From positions 124,001-188,000 of the forward strand of contig NZ_RBWV01000009.1 of assembly GCF_003634695.1 (NCBI RefSeq): DNA of 64,000 nt, written 5' to 3'. Positions 18,876-27,061 of the stretch are shown piece after piece (position 1 is the stretch's first letter; the number at the start of each line of letters is the position of its first letter). Made by a program: the position numbers and the translations under genes. Below the pieces are notes generated by a model. That model was not told where the DNA came from, ran no database searches, and saw only the letters and a list, made by a program, of their open reading frames with translations. This stretch comes from Motilibacter peucedani. Lineage in GTDB: Bacteria; Actinomycetota; Actinomycetes; Motilibacterales; Motilibacteraceae.

Positions 18876-19874
18876 GTGCGCGCAGTCCAGGTCCCCACAG
18901 CCGGCGGCAGCTTCGAGCTGGTCGAGCGGGAGGCGCCGCGACCGGGTCGCGGACAGGTGCTCGTACGCGTCGCGGCCTGCGGCGTCTGCCACAGCGACGT
19001 CATGGCGCGGGTCGGGATGGCGAGCTCCTACCCCCGGGTGCCCGGTCACGAGGTGGCCGGCACGGTCGAGGCAGTCGGCGAGGGCGTCGACCGCTGGCAG
19101 GCGGGGCAGCGCGTCGGCGTCGGCTGGTTCGGAGGTGCCTGCTTCACCTGCGTCCCGTGCCGCGAGGGCGACTTCATCTCGTGCACCGCCCGCAACGTCA
19201 CGGGGCTCACGGCCGACGGCGGCTACGCCGACCTCGTGGTCGCCCCGCAGGACGCGCTGGCCGCGATCCCCGACGCGCTGACCGACGTCGAGGCGGCGCC
19301 GCTGATGTGCGCCGGCGTGACGACCTTCAACGCGCTGCGCGAGAGCGGCGCCCGCGGCGGCGACCTGGTCGCGATCGTCGGGCTGGGCGGCCTCGGGCAC
19401 CTCGGCGTCCAGTACGCAGCGGCGATGGGCTTCGAGGTCGTCGCCGTCGCGCGCGGGGCCGAGAAGGGCGAGTTCGCCTCGCAGCTCGGCGCGCACCACT
19501 ACGTCGACAGCACCAGCTCCGACGTGGCCGCGGAGCTGCAGCGCCTGGGCGGCGCGCAGACCGTGCTCTCGACCGTCACCGACGCCGGCGCCACCAGCGC
19601 CACGGTGGGCGGACTGCGCCACCGCGGCCGGCTCGTCGTGGTCGGGGCCCCTCAGGAGCCGCTGCAGCTCGAGGCCGGCGCCATGATCGGTCCGAGCCTC
19701 GTGGTCGCCGGCCACGCATCGGGCTCGGCCAAGGACAGCGAGGACGCCCTGCGCTTCGCCGCGCTCTCCGGCGTGCGGCCCATGACGGAGACCGCGCCGC
19801 TCGAGCAGGCCGAGGACGCCTTCGGCCGCATGATGGCCGGCAAGCCCCGCTTCCGCATGGTGCTCACGGTCTGA
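18876..19874 (+). CDS. Zinc-dependent alcohol dehydrogenase
   Basis: A 332-residue MDR-superfamily enzyme that oxidises alcohols with NAD(P). Catalytic zinc ligands are seen in ACGVCHSD and PGHEVAG; the structural zinc cysteines in CFTCVPCREGDFISC. The Rossmann motif is VGLGGLGHLG. GTG 18876 follows AGAGGAG. Similarity to the AdhA/propanol-preferring group is likely, but the substrate is unknown. The stop overlaps the next start by one base, so it is coupled to the PhzF gene. Confidence 0.94.
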   Translation: MRAVQVPTAGGSFELVEREAPRPGRGQVLVRVAACGVCHSDVMARVGMASSYPRVPGHEVAGTVEAVGEGVDRWQAGQRVGVGWFGGACFTCVPCREGDFISCTARNVTGLTADGGYADLVVAPQDALAAIPDALTDVEAAPLMCAGVTTFNALRESGARGGDLVAIVGLGGLGHLGVQYAAAMGFEVVAVARGAEKGEFASQLGAHHYVDSTSSDVAAELQRLGGAQTVLSTVTDAGATSATVGGLRHRGRLVVVGAPQEPLQLEAGAMIGPSLVVAGHASGSAKDSEDALRFAALSGVRPMTETAPLEQAEDAFGRMMAGKPRFRMVLTV

Positions 19875-20719
19875 TGGAGGTGCTGCGCTACGCGGCGTTC
19901 ACGACCACGCCCGAGGGTGGCAACCCCGCGGGCGTCGTGCTCGACGCGACGGGCGCGTCCGACGTCGAGATGCAGGCGGTCGCGGCGGAGGTCGGCTACT
20001 CCGAGACGGCGTTCGTGACCGAGGGGGCGGGCACGCGTGCGGCGCGCGTCCGCTACTTCAGCCCGCTGGTCGAGGTCGACTTCTGCGGCCACGCGACCAT
20101 CGCGACCGGCGTCGCCCTCGCCGAGCGGCTGGGCGTCGGGGACTTCGAGCTGCGTACCAACGCCGGCGTCGTGCCGGTGGCCGTCGCGCCGACGCCCCAG
20201 GGCCTGCGGGCGGCCCTCACCAGCGTGGCGACGTGGAGCCGCCCGGCGACACCCGAGGAGGTCGAGCCGACGCTCTCCTGCCTCGGCTGGTCGGCGACCG
20301 ACCTGGCCGACCCGGCCGTGCTGCCCGCGCACGTCGCCTGGTCCGGCAACGAGCACCTGGTGCTGCCGGTGGCCACGCGCGCGCGGCTTGCCGACATGGC
20401 CTACGACTTCGACCGCCTCCGCGCCCACATGCTGGCGCACCGGTGGCCGACTGTGCTGCTCGTGCACGTGGAGAGCGACGAGCTCGTCCACGCCCGCAAC
20501 CCCTTCGCCACGGGCGGGGTCGTCGAGGACCCCGCGACGGGTTCGGCGGCGGCAGCGTTCGGCGGCTACCTGCACGCCCTCGGCCGCGTCACCGGGCCGC
20601 GCGAGGTCCTCGTCCACCAGGGCGACGACATGGGACGACCGAGCCGGCTGACCGTGCAGCTGCGGCCCGGCGACCTGCGGGTCACGGTCGCAGGGACGGC
20701 GGTGCCGATCCCCGCCTGA
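19874..20719 (+). CDS. PhzF-family isomerase/epimerase
   Basis: The 281-residue protein belongs to the PhzF/diaminopimelate-epimerase fold. The catalytic Glu is in GYSETAFV, a conserved FCGHAT follows, and the C-half has NPFATGGVVEDPATGSAAAAFGGYL (shown here in part), the family signature. PhzF itself acts in phenazine synthesis, but most relatives have unknown isomerase activity, and no phenazine genes are nearby. ATG 19874 overlaps the dehydrogenase stop (TGATG), so the two are one operon and may act on the same metabolite. Confidence 0.93.
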   Translation: MEVLRYAAFTTTPEGGNPAGVVLDATGASDVEMQAVAAEVGYSETAFVTEGAGTRAARVRYFSPLVEVDFCGHATIATGVALAERLGVGDFELRTNAGVVPVAVAPTPQGLRAALTSVATWSRPATPEEVEPTLSCLGWSATDLADPAVLPAHVAWSGNEHLVLPVATRARLADMAYDFDRLRAHMLAHRWPTVLLVHVESDELVHARNPFATGGVVEDPATGSAAAAFGGYLHALGRVTGPREVLVHQGDDMGRPSRLTVQLRPGDLRVTVAGTAVPIPA

Positions 20720-20722
20720 GCG

Positions 20723-20890
20723 TCAGCGGATGTGGGCGATGACCGCGTCGACGACCGGCTGCGGCACGACCTCGAGCCCGTGGTCCTCGCGGGCGTGAGC
20801 CGCGACCTGCCAGAGGATGCCCTCCTGGTCGTCAGCGGTGAAGCGGCGGTGGCAGCCGGGGACGACGTCGCCGCAGGCGAAGCTCTTCAT
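20723..20890 (-). CDS. DUF1059 family small protein
   Basis: A 55-residue protein of the DUF1059 family. Cysteines and histidines are arranged as FACGDVVPGCHRRF, with a later HAREDHGLE, a possible metal site. ATG 20890 overlaps the stop of the upstream EAL gene by 4 nt (ATGA), so it is cotranslated. The function of the family is unknown; an accessory to EAL signalling is inference only. Confidence 0.85.
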   Translation of the reverse strand: MKSFACGDVVPGCHRRFTADDQEGILWQVAAHAREDHGLEVVPQPVVDAVIAHIR

Positions 20891-22065
20891 GGGCGGTTCT
20901 CTCCTTCGAGGGTGCGCTCGACCAGGGTGGCCAGGGCGTTGGTGAGGTCGTCGATGCCGACGGTGCCGAGCAGGAGGCCCCGGTCGTCGACGCACACGAG
21001 CGGGTCGAGCCTGTTCGCGGCCGGCCGGGCCATCGCCCGGCGCGCGGCGTCGTGCACGGGGGTGTCGTCGCGCACGAGCAGCATCCCGGCGGCGGCGCGG
21101 TGCTCCGGCGCGTCGTCCGCGCGGCGCAGCGGCAGCAGCAGGGAGGTGGGGCAGCCGTACTCGTCGACCACGACCTGCGGTCCGTCGCTCGGGGCCGGCG
21201 CCGAGCCGGGAGCGAGCGCCGGAGCCGTACGCAGCACCGCGCGTACGAGTGTCACGTCGTCCGCGCGCCGCGCGGCGAGCAGGATGCGGGCGGCGAGCTC
21301 GTCGGGCAGCTCGGTGAAGGTCGCGGCGGGGCGGCCCAGCAGGTAGCCCTGCGCGAGCGGGATGCCCAGAGCGATGCAGGTCTCGAGCTCCTCGACGCGC
21401 TCGATGCCCTCGGCCAGCAGCCACGCGTCGAGCGAGCCGGTGATGGCGCCGAACAGCCGCGCCATGGACGCCTTGGCGGCGTCGGTGTCGATGTCCTCGA
21501 CGAGGGCGCGGTCGAGCTTCACCAGCTGCGGGCGCACGTCGAGCAGCTGCGAGAGGCCCGCGTAGCCGCTGCCCGCGTCGTCCATGGCGATCAGCGCGCC
21601 GGCCGCACGCAGCGCGTCGAGGTGCGCGGCGAGCCCGTCGCCGGAGTCGTACTGCACGTGCTCGGTGAGCTCGACGACGACGCCGGTCAGGTCGCCGCCG
21701 GAGGCGAACGCCGCGCGCACGGGCTCCGACGGCAGCAGCGTGGGTGTGATGTTGACCGTCAGGAAGCGCGACTCCTCGAGGTGGCGGCGCTCCTCCAGCG
21801 CGCGGCGCACGACCCGCGCCTCCATCTCCTCGGCGCAGCCGTAGAGGTGCGCCTGCTGGAACCAGACGTCCGGCGGCGCCTGCAGAGGTCCCGAGAACCG
21901 CGCGAGGCACTCGTAGCCGGCGACGCGCGCGCGGGCGAGGTCGACGATGGGCTGGTAGACGAGCGCCGGCTGCGCGGGGTCGTCGAGGACGGTGCGCAGC
22001 GCCTCGTCCCAGGTGACCGGCGACTCCGACCCGGCCGCGGGCAGGGTGAGGTCGACGGCGGTCAT
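20887..22065 (-). CDS. EAL-domain c-di-GMP phosphodiesterase with C-terminal CBS-like domain
   Basis: A 392-residue soluble protein. The EAL domain covers about residues 18-255. Its signature is YECLAR, so the metal-binding Glu is kept though Ala is Cys. Other catalytic residues are kept: Asn in LTVNITP, Glu in VVELTEH, DD in AMDDAGSGYAG, Lys in LVKLDR, and Glu in LAEGIE. The C-terminal part (about 290-385) has VHDAARRAMARP and VCVDDRGLLLGTVGIDDL, a CBS-like unit that may bind adenine nucleotides. Activity as a phosphodiesterase is likely. A perfect 16-bp palindrome lies 14 bp upstream of the ATG. Confidence 0.9.
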   Translation of the reverse strand: MTAVDLTLPAAGSESPVTWDEALRTVLDDPAQPALVYQPIVDLARARVAGYECLARFSGPLQAPPDVWFQQAHLYGCAEEMEARVVRRALEERRHLEESRFLTVNITPTLLPSEPVRAAFASGGDLTGVVVELTEHVQYDSGDGLAAHLDALRAAGALIAMDDAGSGYAGLSQLLDVRPQLVKLDRALVEDIDTDAAKASMARLFGAITGSLDAWLLAEGIERVEELETCIALGIPLAQGYLLGRPAATFTELPDELAARILLAARRADDVTLVRAVLRTAPALAPGSAPAPSDGPQVVVDEYGCPTSLLLPLRRADDAPEHRAAAGMLLVRDDTPVHDAARRAMARPAANRLDPLVCVDDRGLLLGTVGIDDLTNALATLVERTLEGENRP

Positions 22066-22079
22066 GCGGACCTATCGGC

Positions 22080-22095
22080 GGTCCACCGGTGGACC
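22080..22095. promoter_or_regulatory. Perfect 16-bp palindrome upstream of the EAL gene
   Basis: GGTCCACCGGTGGACC lies in the intergenic region between the EAL gene (minus, start 22065) and the reductase gene (plus, start 22217). The regulator is unknown. Confidence 0.55.
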
Positions 22096-22216
22096 TGAGC
22101 GTGTGAGAGGCGCCACGCGTACGCGCCGAGCGGGTTCTCGGGGACTAGGCGCGGGCATCCGGTAGTTGGCACCCGCAGAGCGGGCCGCAGGCCCGACAGC
22201 TCGGACTGGAGGCAAC

Positions 22217-22912
22217 GTGAAGATCGGCATCATCGGAGCAGGCAACATCGGCAGCGCCCTGGCGCGGCGGCTGACGCCCCTCGGGCACGAGGTGGCCATC
22301 GCCAACTCCCGCGGGCCGGAGACGCTCGAGGACCTGGCCGAGGAGACCGGCGCGCGTGCGGTCGAGGTGACGGAGGCCGCCAAGGGCGCCGACATCGTCG
22401 TGGTGACGATCCCGGAGCACAAGGTCCCCGACCTGCCGGCCGGCGTCCTCGACGGCGCAGCGGCCGACGGCGCGTTCGTCGACACCGGCAACTACTACCC
22501 GCGCGAGCGCGACGGCCGGATCGACGCGATCGAGGACGGCACGCCGGAGACCCGCTGGGTCGAGCAGCAGCTCGGGCGCCCGCTGGTCAAGGCGTTCAAC
22601 AACATCTACGCCCAGAGCCTGCAGGACAACGGCAAGCCCGCCGGCACCCCCGGCCGCATCGCGCTGCCGGTCGCCGGTGACGACGAGGCCGCCAAGGCCA
22701 AGGTGCTCGCACTCGTCGAGGAGCTCGGCTTCGACGCCATCGACGCGGGCGGCATCGACGAGTCGTGGCGCCAGCAGCCCGGCAGCCCGGTCTACACCAA
22801 GGACTTCGACGCCGAGGGCGTGCGCTCGGGGCTGGCCGCGGCCAGCAAGGAGCGCCCCGAGGGCTTCAGCGCGACCCCGTCGAGCCCGGGGACGTTCGAG
22901 AACCCGGCGTAG
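22217..22912 (+). CDS. NADPH:F420 oxidoreductase-like dinucleotide-binding protein
   Basis: The 231-residue protein begins VKIGIIGAGNIGSALARRL, a Rossmann fingerprint, and matches the NADP oxidoreductase coenzyme-F420-dependent family. Further conserved parts are IANSRGPETL, VVVTIPEHKVPDL, FVDTGNYYPRERDG and VKAFNNIYAQSL. True F420 reductases and paralogues that act on other substrates share this fold. GTG 22217 follows GGAGG at 5 nt. A perfect 15-bp hairpin closes it. Confidence 0.88.
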   Translation: MKIGIIGAGNIGSALARRLTPLGHEVAIANSRGPETLEDLAEETGARAVEVTEAAKGADIVVVTIPEHKVPDLPAGVLDGAAADGAFVDTGNYYPRERDGRIDAIEDGTPETRWVEQQLGRPLVKAFNNIYAQSLQDNGKPAGTPGRIALPVAGDDEAAKAKVLALVEELGFDAIDAGGIDESWRQQPGSPVYTKDFDAEGVRSGLAAASKERPEGFSATPSSPGTFENPA

Positions 22913-22922
22913 CCCGCCCGGC

Positions 22923-22954
22923 AGGCGCCCGCGACCCCCGGGTCGCGGGCGCCT
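22923..22954. terminator. Bidirectional terminator hairpin
   Basis: AGGCGCCCGCGACCC (22923-22937) and GGGTCGCGGGCGCCT (22940-22954) form a perfect 15-bp stem. It sits between two converging genes, ending 3 nt before the LysR stop. Confidence 0.8.
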
Positions 22955-22957
22955 CCG

Positions 22958-23854
22958 TCATCCCTGGCCCCGGGCGGTGGCTGTCGCCAGCGCCTCGAAC
23001 GTCGCGACCATCGACCGGGTCTCCCCCACCCGGTGCACCAGCGAGACCTCGCTCCGCACGCGCGCCTCCGGCAGCGAGAGGCAGCGGACCTCGGGAGTGG
23101 CCAGCACGCGTACGCACTCCGGCGCGATCGTCACCCCCAGCCCGGCGCCGACCAGGCGCACGATCGTCAGCCAGTGCGTGGCCTCGTGAGCGACGGTCGG
23201 GCGGAAGCCCTGCTCCTCGCAGATGCTCAGCGGCTTCTCGTAGGCACGGGTGCCGGCCCCGCGGATGGGCGACACGAACACGTCGCCCCGCAGGGCCAGG
23301 GCCGAGGTCTCGTCGCCTGCGGCCGCCGGGTGCGCGGCCGGGACCACGGCGACGAACGGCTCGACGAGCAGCGGCGCCGCGACCAGGCCGGCGACCGGCT
23401 CGGAGTCGCGCACCACGCCCACGTCGACGCTCCCGTCGAGCAGGCCCTCGACGACGCGCGAGGTGTAGGACTCGTGCAGGCGCAGCTGCACCCCCGGGTA
23501 CCGCTCCAGGTGGGCGCGCAGGACGTGCGGCAGGAGCGTCAGCATGACCGACCCGACGTAGCCGACGTTGAGCACCCCGGCCTCGCCCCGGCCGATGCTT
23601 CGCGCCTCGTCGACGTCGCGCGCGACGTTGCGCAACGTACGCCGTGCGCGGTCGAGGAACGCCTCCCCCGCGGGCGTGAGCCCGACCGAGCGCGAGCTGC
23701 GGGTCAGCAGCTGGTGGCCGACGATCTCCTCGAGCTGGCGGATCGCCTGCGAGAGCGGCGGCTGGGCCATGTGCAGCCGCTGCGCGGCTCGCCCGAAGTG
23801 CAGCTCCTCGGCGACGGCGACGAAGTAGCGCAGGTGGCGCAGCTCCACGTCCAT
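22958..23854 (-). CDS. LysR-family transcriptional regulator
   Basis: A 298-residue regulator with an N-terminal winged helix (LRHLRYFVAVAEELHFGRAA, then PLSQAIRQLEEIVG) and a periplasmic-binding-like effector domain (about 90-290) beginning GVLNVGYVGSV. It is divergent from the GNAT gene (start 23924) with 69 bp between, the usual arrangement for a LysR regulator and its target. The ligand is unknown. Confidence 0.93.
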   Translation of the reverse strand: MDVELRHLRYFVAVAEELHFGRAAQRLHMAQPPLSQAIRQLEEIVGHQLLTRSSRSVGLTPAGEAFLDRARRTLRNVARDVDEARSIGRGEAGVLNVGYVGSVMLTLLPHVLRAHLERYPGVQLRLHESYTSRVVEGLLDGSVDVGVVRDSEPVAGLVAAPLLVEPFVAVVPAAHPAAAGDETSALALRGDVFVSPIRGAGTRAYEKPLSICEEQGFRPTVAHEATHWLTIVRLVGAGLGVTIAPECVRVLATPEVRCLSLPEARVRSEVSLVHRVGETRSMVATFEALATATARGQG

Positions 23855-23923
23855 ACCTGCAGCGTCTCACCCGAGAGGAACGAGATGTTGGACGTCCGGA
23901 CCTCCCGGCGCTGCAATGGAGGC

Positions 23924-24424
23924 ATGGACGTGACGATCCGACCGATGCAGACAGCCGAGGACGCCGCGGCGTTCCGCACCCTCAACGAGGAGTGGATCCG
24001 CCGCTACTTCACCGTCGAGCCGGAGGACGAGCGCCAGCTCGGCGACCCCTTCGGCGTCATCGTCGAGCCGGGCGGCGAGGTGCTCATGGCCGAGGTCGAC
24101 GGCGAGGTCGTCGGGTGCGTGGCGCTGCGCCCGGCGGGCGACGGAGACTACGAGCTGTCGAAGATGTCGGTCAGCCCCTCGATGCGCGGCGGCGGGATCG
24201 GGCGGCGCATCCTCACCGCGGCCGTCGACCGGGCCCGCGAGCTCGGCGCCACCTCGCTGTTCCTCGGCAGCTCGACGCAGCTCGGCCCCGCCGTGCACCT
24301 CTACGAGTCGGTCGGCTTCGAGCACGTGCCGCCGGAGTCGGTGCACATGCCGTACGCGCGTGCCAGCGTCTTCATGCGGATGCCGCTCAGCGCGGTGGAC
24401 GGCTCGCTCTCCTCGACCCCGTGA
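23924..24424 (+). CDS. GNAT-family N-acetyltransferase
   Basis: A 166-residue single-domain acetyltransferase. The acetyl-CoA loop is KMSVSPSMRGGGIGRRIL, and the C-terminal AVHLYESVGFEHV is typical. TGGAGG precedes ATG 23924. It may be controlled by the divergent LysR regulator. The substrate is not predictable. Confidence 0.9.
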   Translation: MDVTIRPMQTAEDAAAFRTLNEEWIRRYFTVEPEDERQLGDPFGVIVEPGGEVLMAEVDGEVVGCVALRPAGDGDYELSKMSVSPSMRGGGIGRRILTAAVDRARELGATSLFLGSSTQLGPAVHLYESVGFEHVPPESVHMPYARASVFMRMPLSAVDGSLSSTP

Positions 24425-24542
24425 TCAGACCAGTGCGGTCCACTTGGTGACCGGGAAGATCTCGTCCTCGTCGGCGCACTGGTTCCTGGTCCCGGTCGGC
24501 GCGACGGGGGTGACCAGTTCCGCAGACGGCTTGTGGATCCGG

Positions 24543-24548
24543 TAGGGT
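24543..24548 (+). promoter_or_regulatory. -10 element of the ROK regulator gene
   Basis: TAGGGT (TANNNT) lies 6 nt before GTG 24555, consistent with a leaderless messenger; GGTAGGG is too close to act as a normal ribosome site. The 130 bases between the GNAT stop and this box hold no other gene I can support. Confidence 0.45.
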
Positions 24549-24554
24549 CCCCCC

Positions 24555-25883
24555 GTGTCCAGAGCCACCACGGACCTCGCGCAGCACGCGCGGCAGGGCA
24601 GTGGTTGGCGCTCGCTGACCTGGCCCCTCGGCAACACGCGCAGGCGGAGCGCAGACCCCGTCGGGCAGCCGCCCTCGGTCGCAGTTGCGGACCTGCGCGG
24701 ACGGAACGCCGCGGTCGTGCTCACGACCCTGCGCAACGCACCCGAGGGCATGAAGGTAGCCCCCTTGGCGGACGTGACGGCGCTGTCCCGGCCGACGATC
24801 GAGGTCATCGTCGACGACCTGAAGTCAGTAGGACTGGTGGTCGAGCTCCCCCCGACCAGCTCGGTCGGTCGTCCCGCTCGCCGGTTCGCCTTCAACCCCG
24901 GGGCTGCGCACGTCGTCGGCGTGGATGTCCGCGCCCACGAGGTCGCTGCCTCGGTCGTGGACCTCGACGGTCGCGTGCTCGCCCGCGAGCGCAAGCGTGT
25001 CCGTCGAGACCTCCGCGGCAGGGCGCGAGCTGCAGCCACCGTCGAGGTCGTGAGGGTGGCGCTGTCACGTGCCGACGTCTCGGTCGACACCGTGGCCGCG
25101 GCGGTCGTCGGGACACCCGGGTGGGTGGAGGACAACGCCAGGGTCCGCTACGTCGACAACCTGCGCGACTGGGCCGAGACCGACATCGCAGGCATCCTGG
25201 CGGCAGAGCTGAAGTGCGCTGTCGCTGTGGACAACGACGCCAACCTCGCCGCAGTCGGGGAGCACTCCCAGGGCGTGGCGCACGGCGTGGACGACCTCAT
25301 CTTCATCCTGCTCGGGGAGCGCGTAGGGGCCGGCATCATCGCCGGCGGAAGACCGCTGCACGGGCACCACGGTGCTGCCGGCGAGATCGGCTTCATGGTC
25401 CACCCAGCAGGCAGCAGGCTCGCCGCGCGCGCCATCGGCGAGAAGGGCAAGTCCCGTCCCGGCCTCGACCCGCTGGACTTCAGCGCCGCCCACCTGGCGC
25501 AGGGCGCGCCAGGTGACCTCACCGCCGGACGCGAGGACCTGGAGTCCGTCGGCACGCGGCTCGCGCACGCGCTCGCTCCCACCCTGCTCGCCCTCGACCC
25601 CGCCATGGTGGTCCTCGGCAGCAACCTGTTCGGCGCCGCTGACAACGAGTCCGCGCGCGAGCGCGTGGTGTCCGCCGCCCGGGAGGAAGCACGAGCGCTC
25701 CTGGTCGACCCGCCGGAGTGGAGGGTCTCAGCGCTCGGCGACGACGTCGTCCTCGCCGGCGCCGCGACCTTCGCCCTGAGCGGCGTGGAAGCCGTGCTGG
25801 CCAGTGAGCCCCTGAGCCTGTTCCCGTCGTGGAGCTCGCCGAGCGCTCCGGCGACGCACCCCGCCGCGTCTCGTACTTCCTAG
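24555..25883 (+). CDS. ROK-family transcriptional repressor (likely regulator of the amino-sugar operon)
   Basis: A 442-residue NagC/XylR-type regulator. After a divergent N-terminus, the winged helix covers about 45-100 (RNAAVVLTTLRNAPEGMKV, then ALSRPTIEVIVDDLKSVGLV). The sugar-kinase-like domain follows: GVDVRAHEVAASVVDLDG, then VAVDNDANLAAVGEH. The zinc motif CxCGxxGCxE normally found after the active site is absent (GEIGFMVHPAGS instead), so the kinase fold is probably sensory only. It lies 176 bp upstream of the operon starting at 26060, whose promoter carries a 24-bp dyad. Repression by this protein, relieved by a sugar or phosphosugar, is inferred. Confidence 0.88.
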   Translation: MSRATTDLAQHARQGSGWRSLTWPLGNTRRRSADPVGQPPSVAVADLRGRNAAVVLTTLRNAPEGMKVAPLADVTALSRPTIEVIVDDLKSVGLVVELPPTSSVGRPARRFAFNPGAAHVVGVDVRAHEVAASVVDLDGRVLARERKRVRRDLRGRARAAATVEVVRVALSRADVSVDTVAAAVVGTPGWVEDNARVRYVDNLRDWAETDIAGILAAELKCAVAVDNDANLAAVGEHSQGVAHGVDDLIFILLGERVGAGIIAGGRPLHGHHGAAGEIGFMVHPAGSRLAARAIGEKGKSRPGLDPLDFSAAHLAQGAPGDLTAGREDLESVGTRLAHALAPTLLALDPAMVVLGSNLFGAADNESARERVVSAAREEARALLVDPPEWRVSALGDDVVLAGAATFALSGVEAVLASEPLSLFPSWSSPSAPATHPAASRTS

Positions 25884-25971
25884 GACGGCCCAGCCACCTC
25901 GGACCTGTCGAGGGTTCCGAGGTGTCCGCATCTCCTCCGGCGCACTCCCCCTGTCGACGCCCGACGTCACT

Positions 25972-26032
25972 TGACAGCGGCCTTGGCCGGCCCTAGATTC
26001 CCAGCCATTCTGAAACGCAACTGCGTTGCAGA
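25972..26032 (+). promoter_or_regulatory. Promoter and operator of the amino-sugar operon
   Basis: TTGACA (25972-25977), 16 bp and TAGATT (25994-25999) form a near-consensus promoter. Downstream, at the expected start of transcription, TCTGAAACGCA (26009-26019) and TGCGTTGCAGA (26022-26032) make 11-bp arms with one mismatch around 2 bases. A repressor bound here would block initiation. Confidence 0.8.
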
Positions 26033-26059
26033 ACGAAGCCAAGGCTTGGGAGTCAGCAG

Positions 26060-27061
26060 TTGAACCAGATCCGCGTGGGGGTGATCGGTGTCGGTGCGCT
26101 CGGCAGCATGCACCTCCGCAACCTCGCAAGCCTCCCTGCCTGCCGGGTGACGCACGTCGCTGACACCCACCTGTCAGAGGGCGGTGCGGCGACGGCCCAC
26201 CTGCACGGAGCCACGCTCACCGACGTCGCCTCGATGCTGGCCCCGGGGACCGTCGACGCCGTCGTCGTCTCCACCCCGACCGACACCCATGCGCAGCTGG
26301 TGGTGGCAGCTCTGCGCGCGGGTGTGTCGGTGTTCTGCGAGAAGCCGATGGCACGAACGGCCCAGGAGGCACGGACTCTCGTCGACCTGGCTCGGTCAAG
26401 GGGGGCGAAGGTCGCCGTCGGGCACGTCGTGCGCTACTTCCCGGAGTACGCAGCCGCCTACGACCTCGTGCGCGGCAAGCAGCTCGGCACAGTGCGCTCA
26501 GCGCGCATGGCGCGGCTGAACGCCTCACCCGGGCGCGTCCAGCAGTGGTACCGGCAGAGCGGTCGCAGCGGCGGGGTCCTGCTCGACATGGCCATCCACG
26601 ACATCGACTGGGCCTTGTGGACGTTCGGGCCTGCTGCTCGCGTGTTCGCCACCCGTGCAGGGGAACCGGGAGCCGAGGTCGTGTCCGTCACCCTCAAGCA
26701 CCTCGACGGGCAGATCACCTACCTGGACGCCAGCTGGCGCGACGACGCCTTCAGCACGTCGCTCGAGCTGTGGGGGTCCGAGGGGTTCTACCGGGTGGCA
26801 GGTTCCTCGTCCGCAGGGTTCGAGGTGTCCTGCCCGAGGACCGACCAGTCCGGCGACTACCTCCCCGGGCCCGACTCGAGCCCGGTCCCCGACGACCCCT
26901 ACCGGCTGGAGCTGGCCGCAGCCGTCGACTGGTTCGCCGGCACGGGTCCGGCTCCGCTGGCCACCGCCGAGGAGGGGCTCGCCGCCCTCCGCGTCGTCGA
27001 GGCAGCCGAAGCGAGCATCCAGAGCAGGCAGCCCGTCATGGTCGAGGAGGAGGCAGCATGA
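26060..27061 (+). CDS. Gfo/Idh/MocA-family oxidoreductase 1
   Basis: A 333-residue NAD(P)-dependent enzyme. The nucleotide fold is at the N-terminus (IRVGVIGVGALGSMHLRNL); CEKPMAR carries the family EKP motif; the second domain has GGVLLDMAIHDIDWALWTFG. The start is TTG 26060, the only start that keeps the beta strand intact, with GGGAG upstream. No signal peptide, so it acts in the cytosol. Relatives oxidise sugars or cyclitols, and some cleave glycosides through a transient 3-keto step. It is the first gene of the operon and overlaps the second dehydrogenase by 4 nt. Confidence 0.92.
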   Translation: MNQIRVGVIGVGALGSMHLRNLASLPACRVTHVADTHLSEGGAATAHLHGATLTDVASMLAPGTVDAVVVSTPTDTHAQLVVAALRAGVSVFCEKPMARTAQEARTLVDLARSRGAKVAVGHVVRYFPEYAAAYDLVRGKQLGTVRSARMARLNASPGRVQQWYRQSGRSGGVLLDMAIHDIDWALWTFGPAARVFATRAGEPGAEVVSVTLKHLDGQITYLDASWRDDAFSTSLELWGSEGFYRVAGSSSAGFEVSCPRTDQSGDYLPGPDSSPVPDDPYRLELAAAVDWFAGTGPAPLATAEEGLAALRVVEAAEASIQSRQPVMVEEEAA

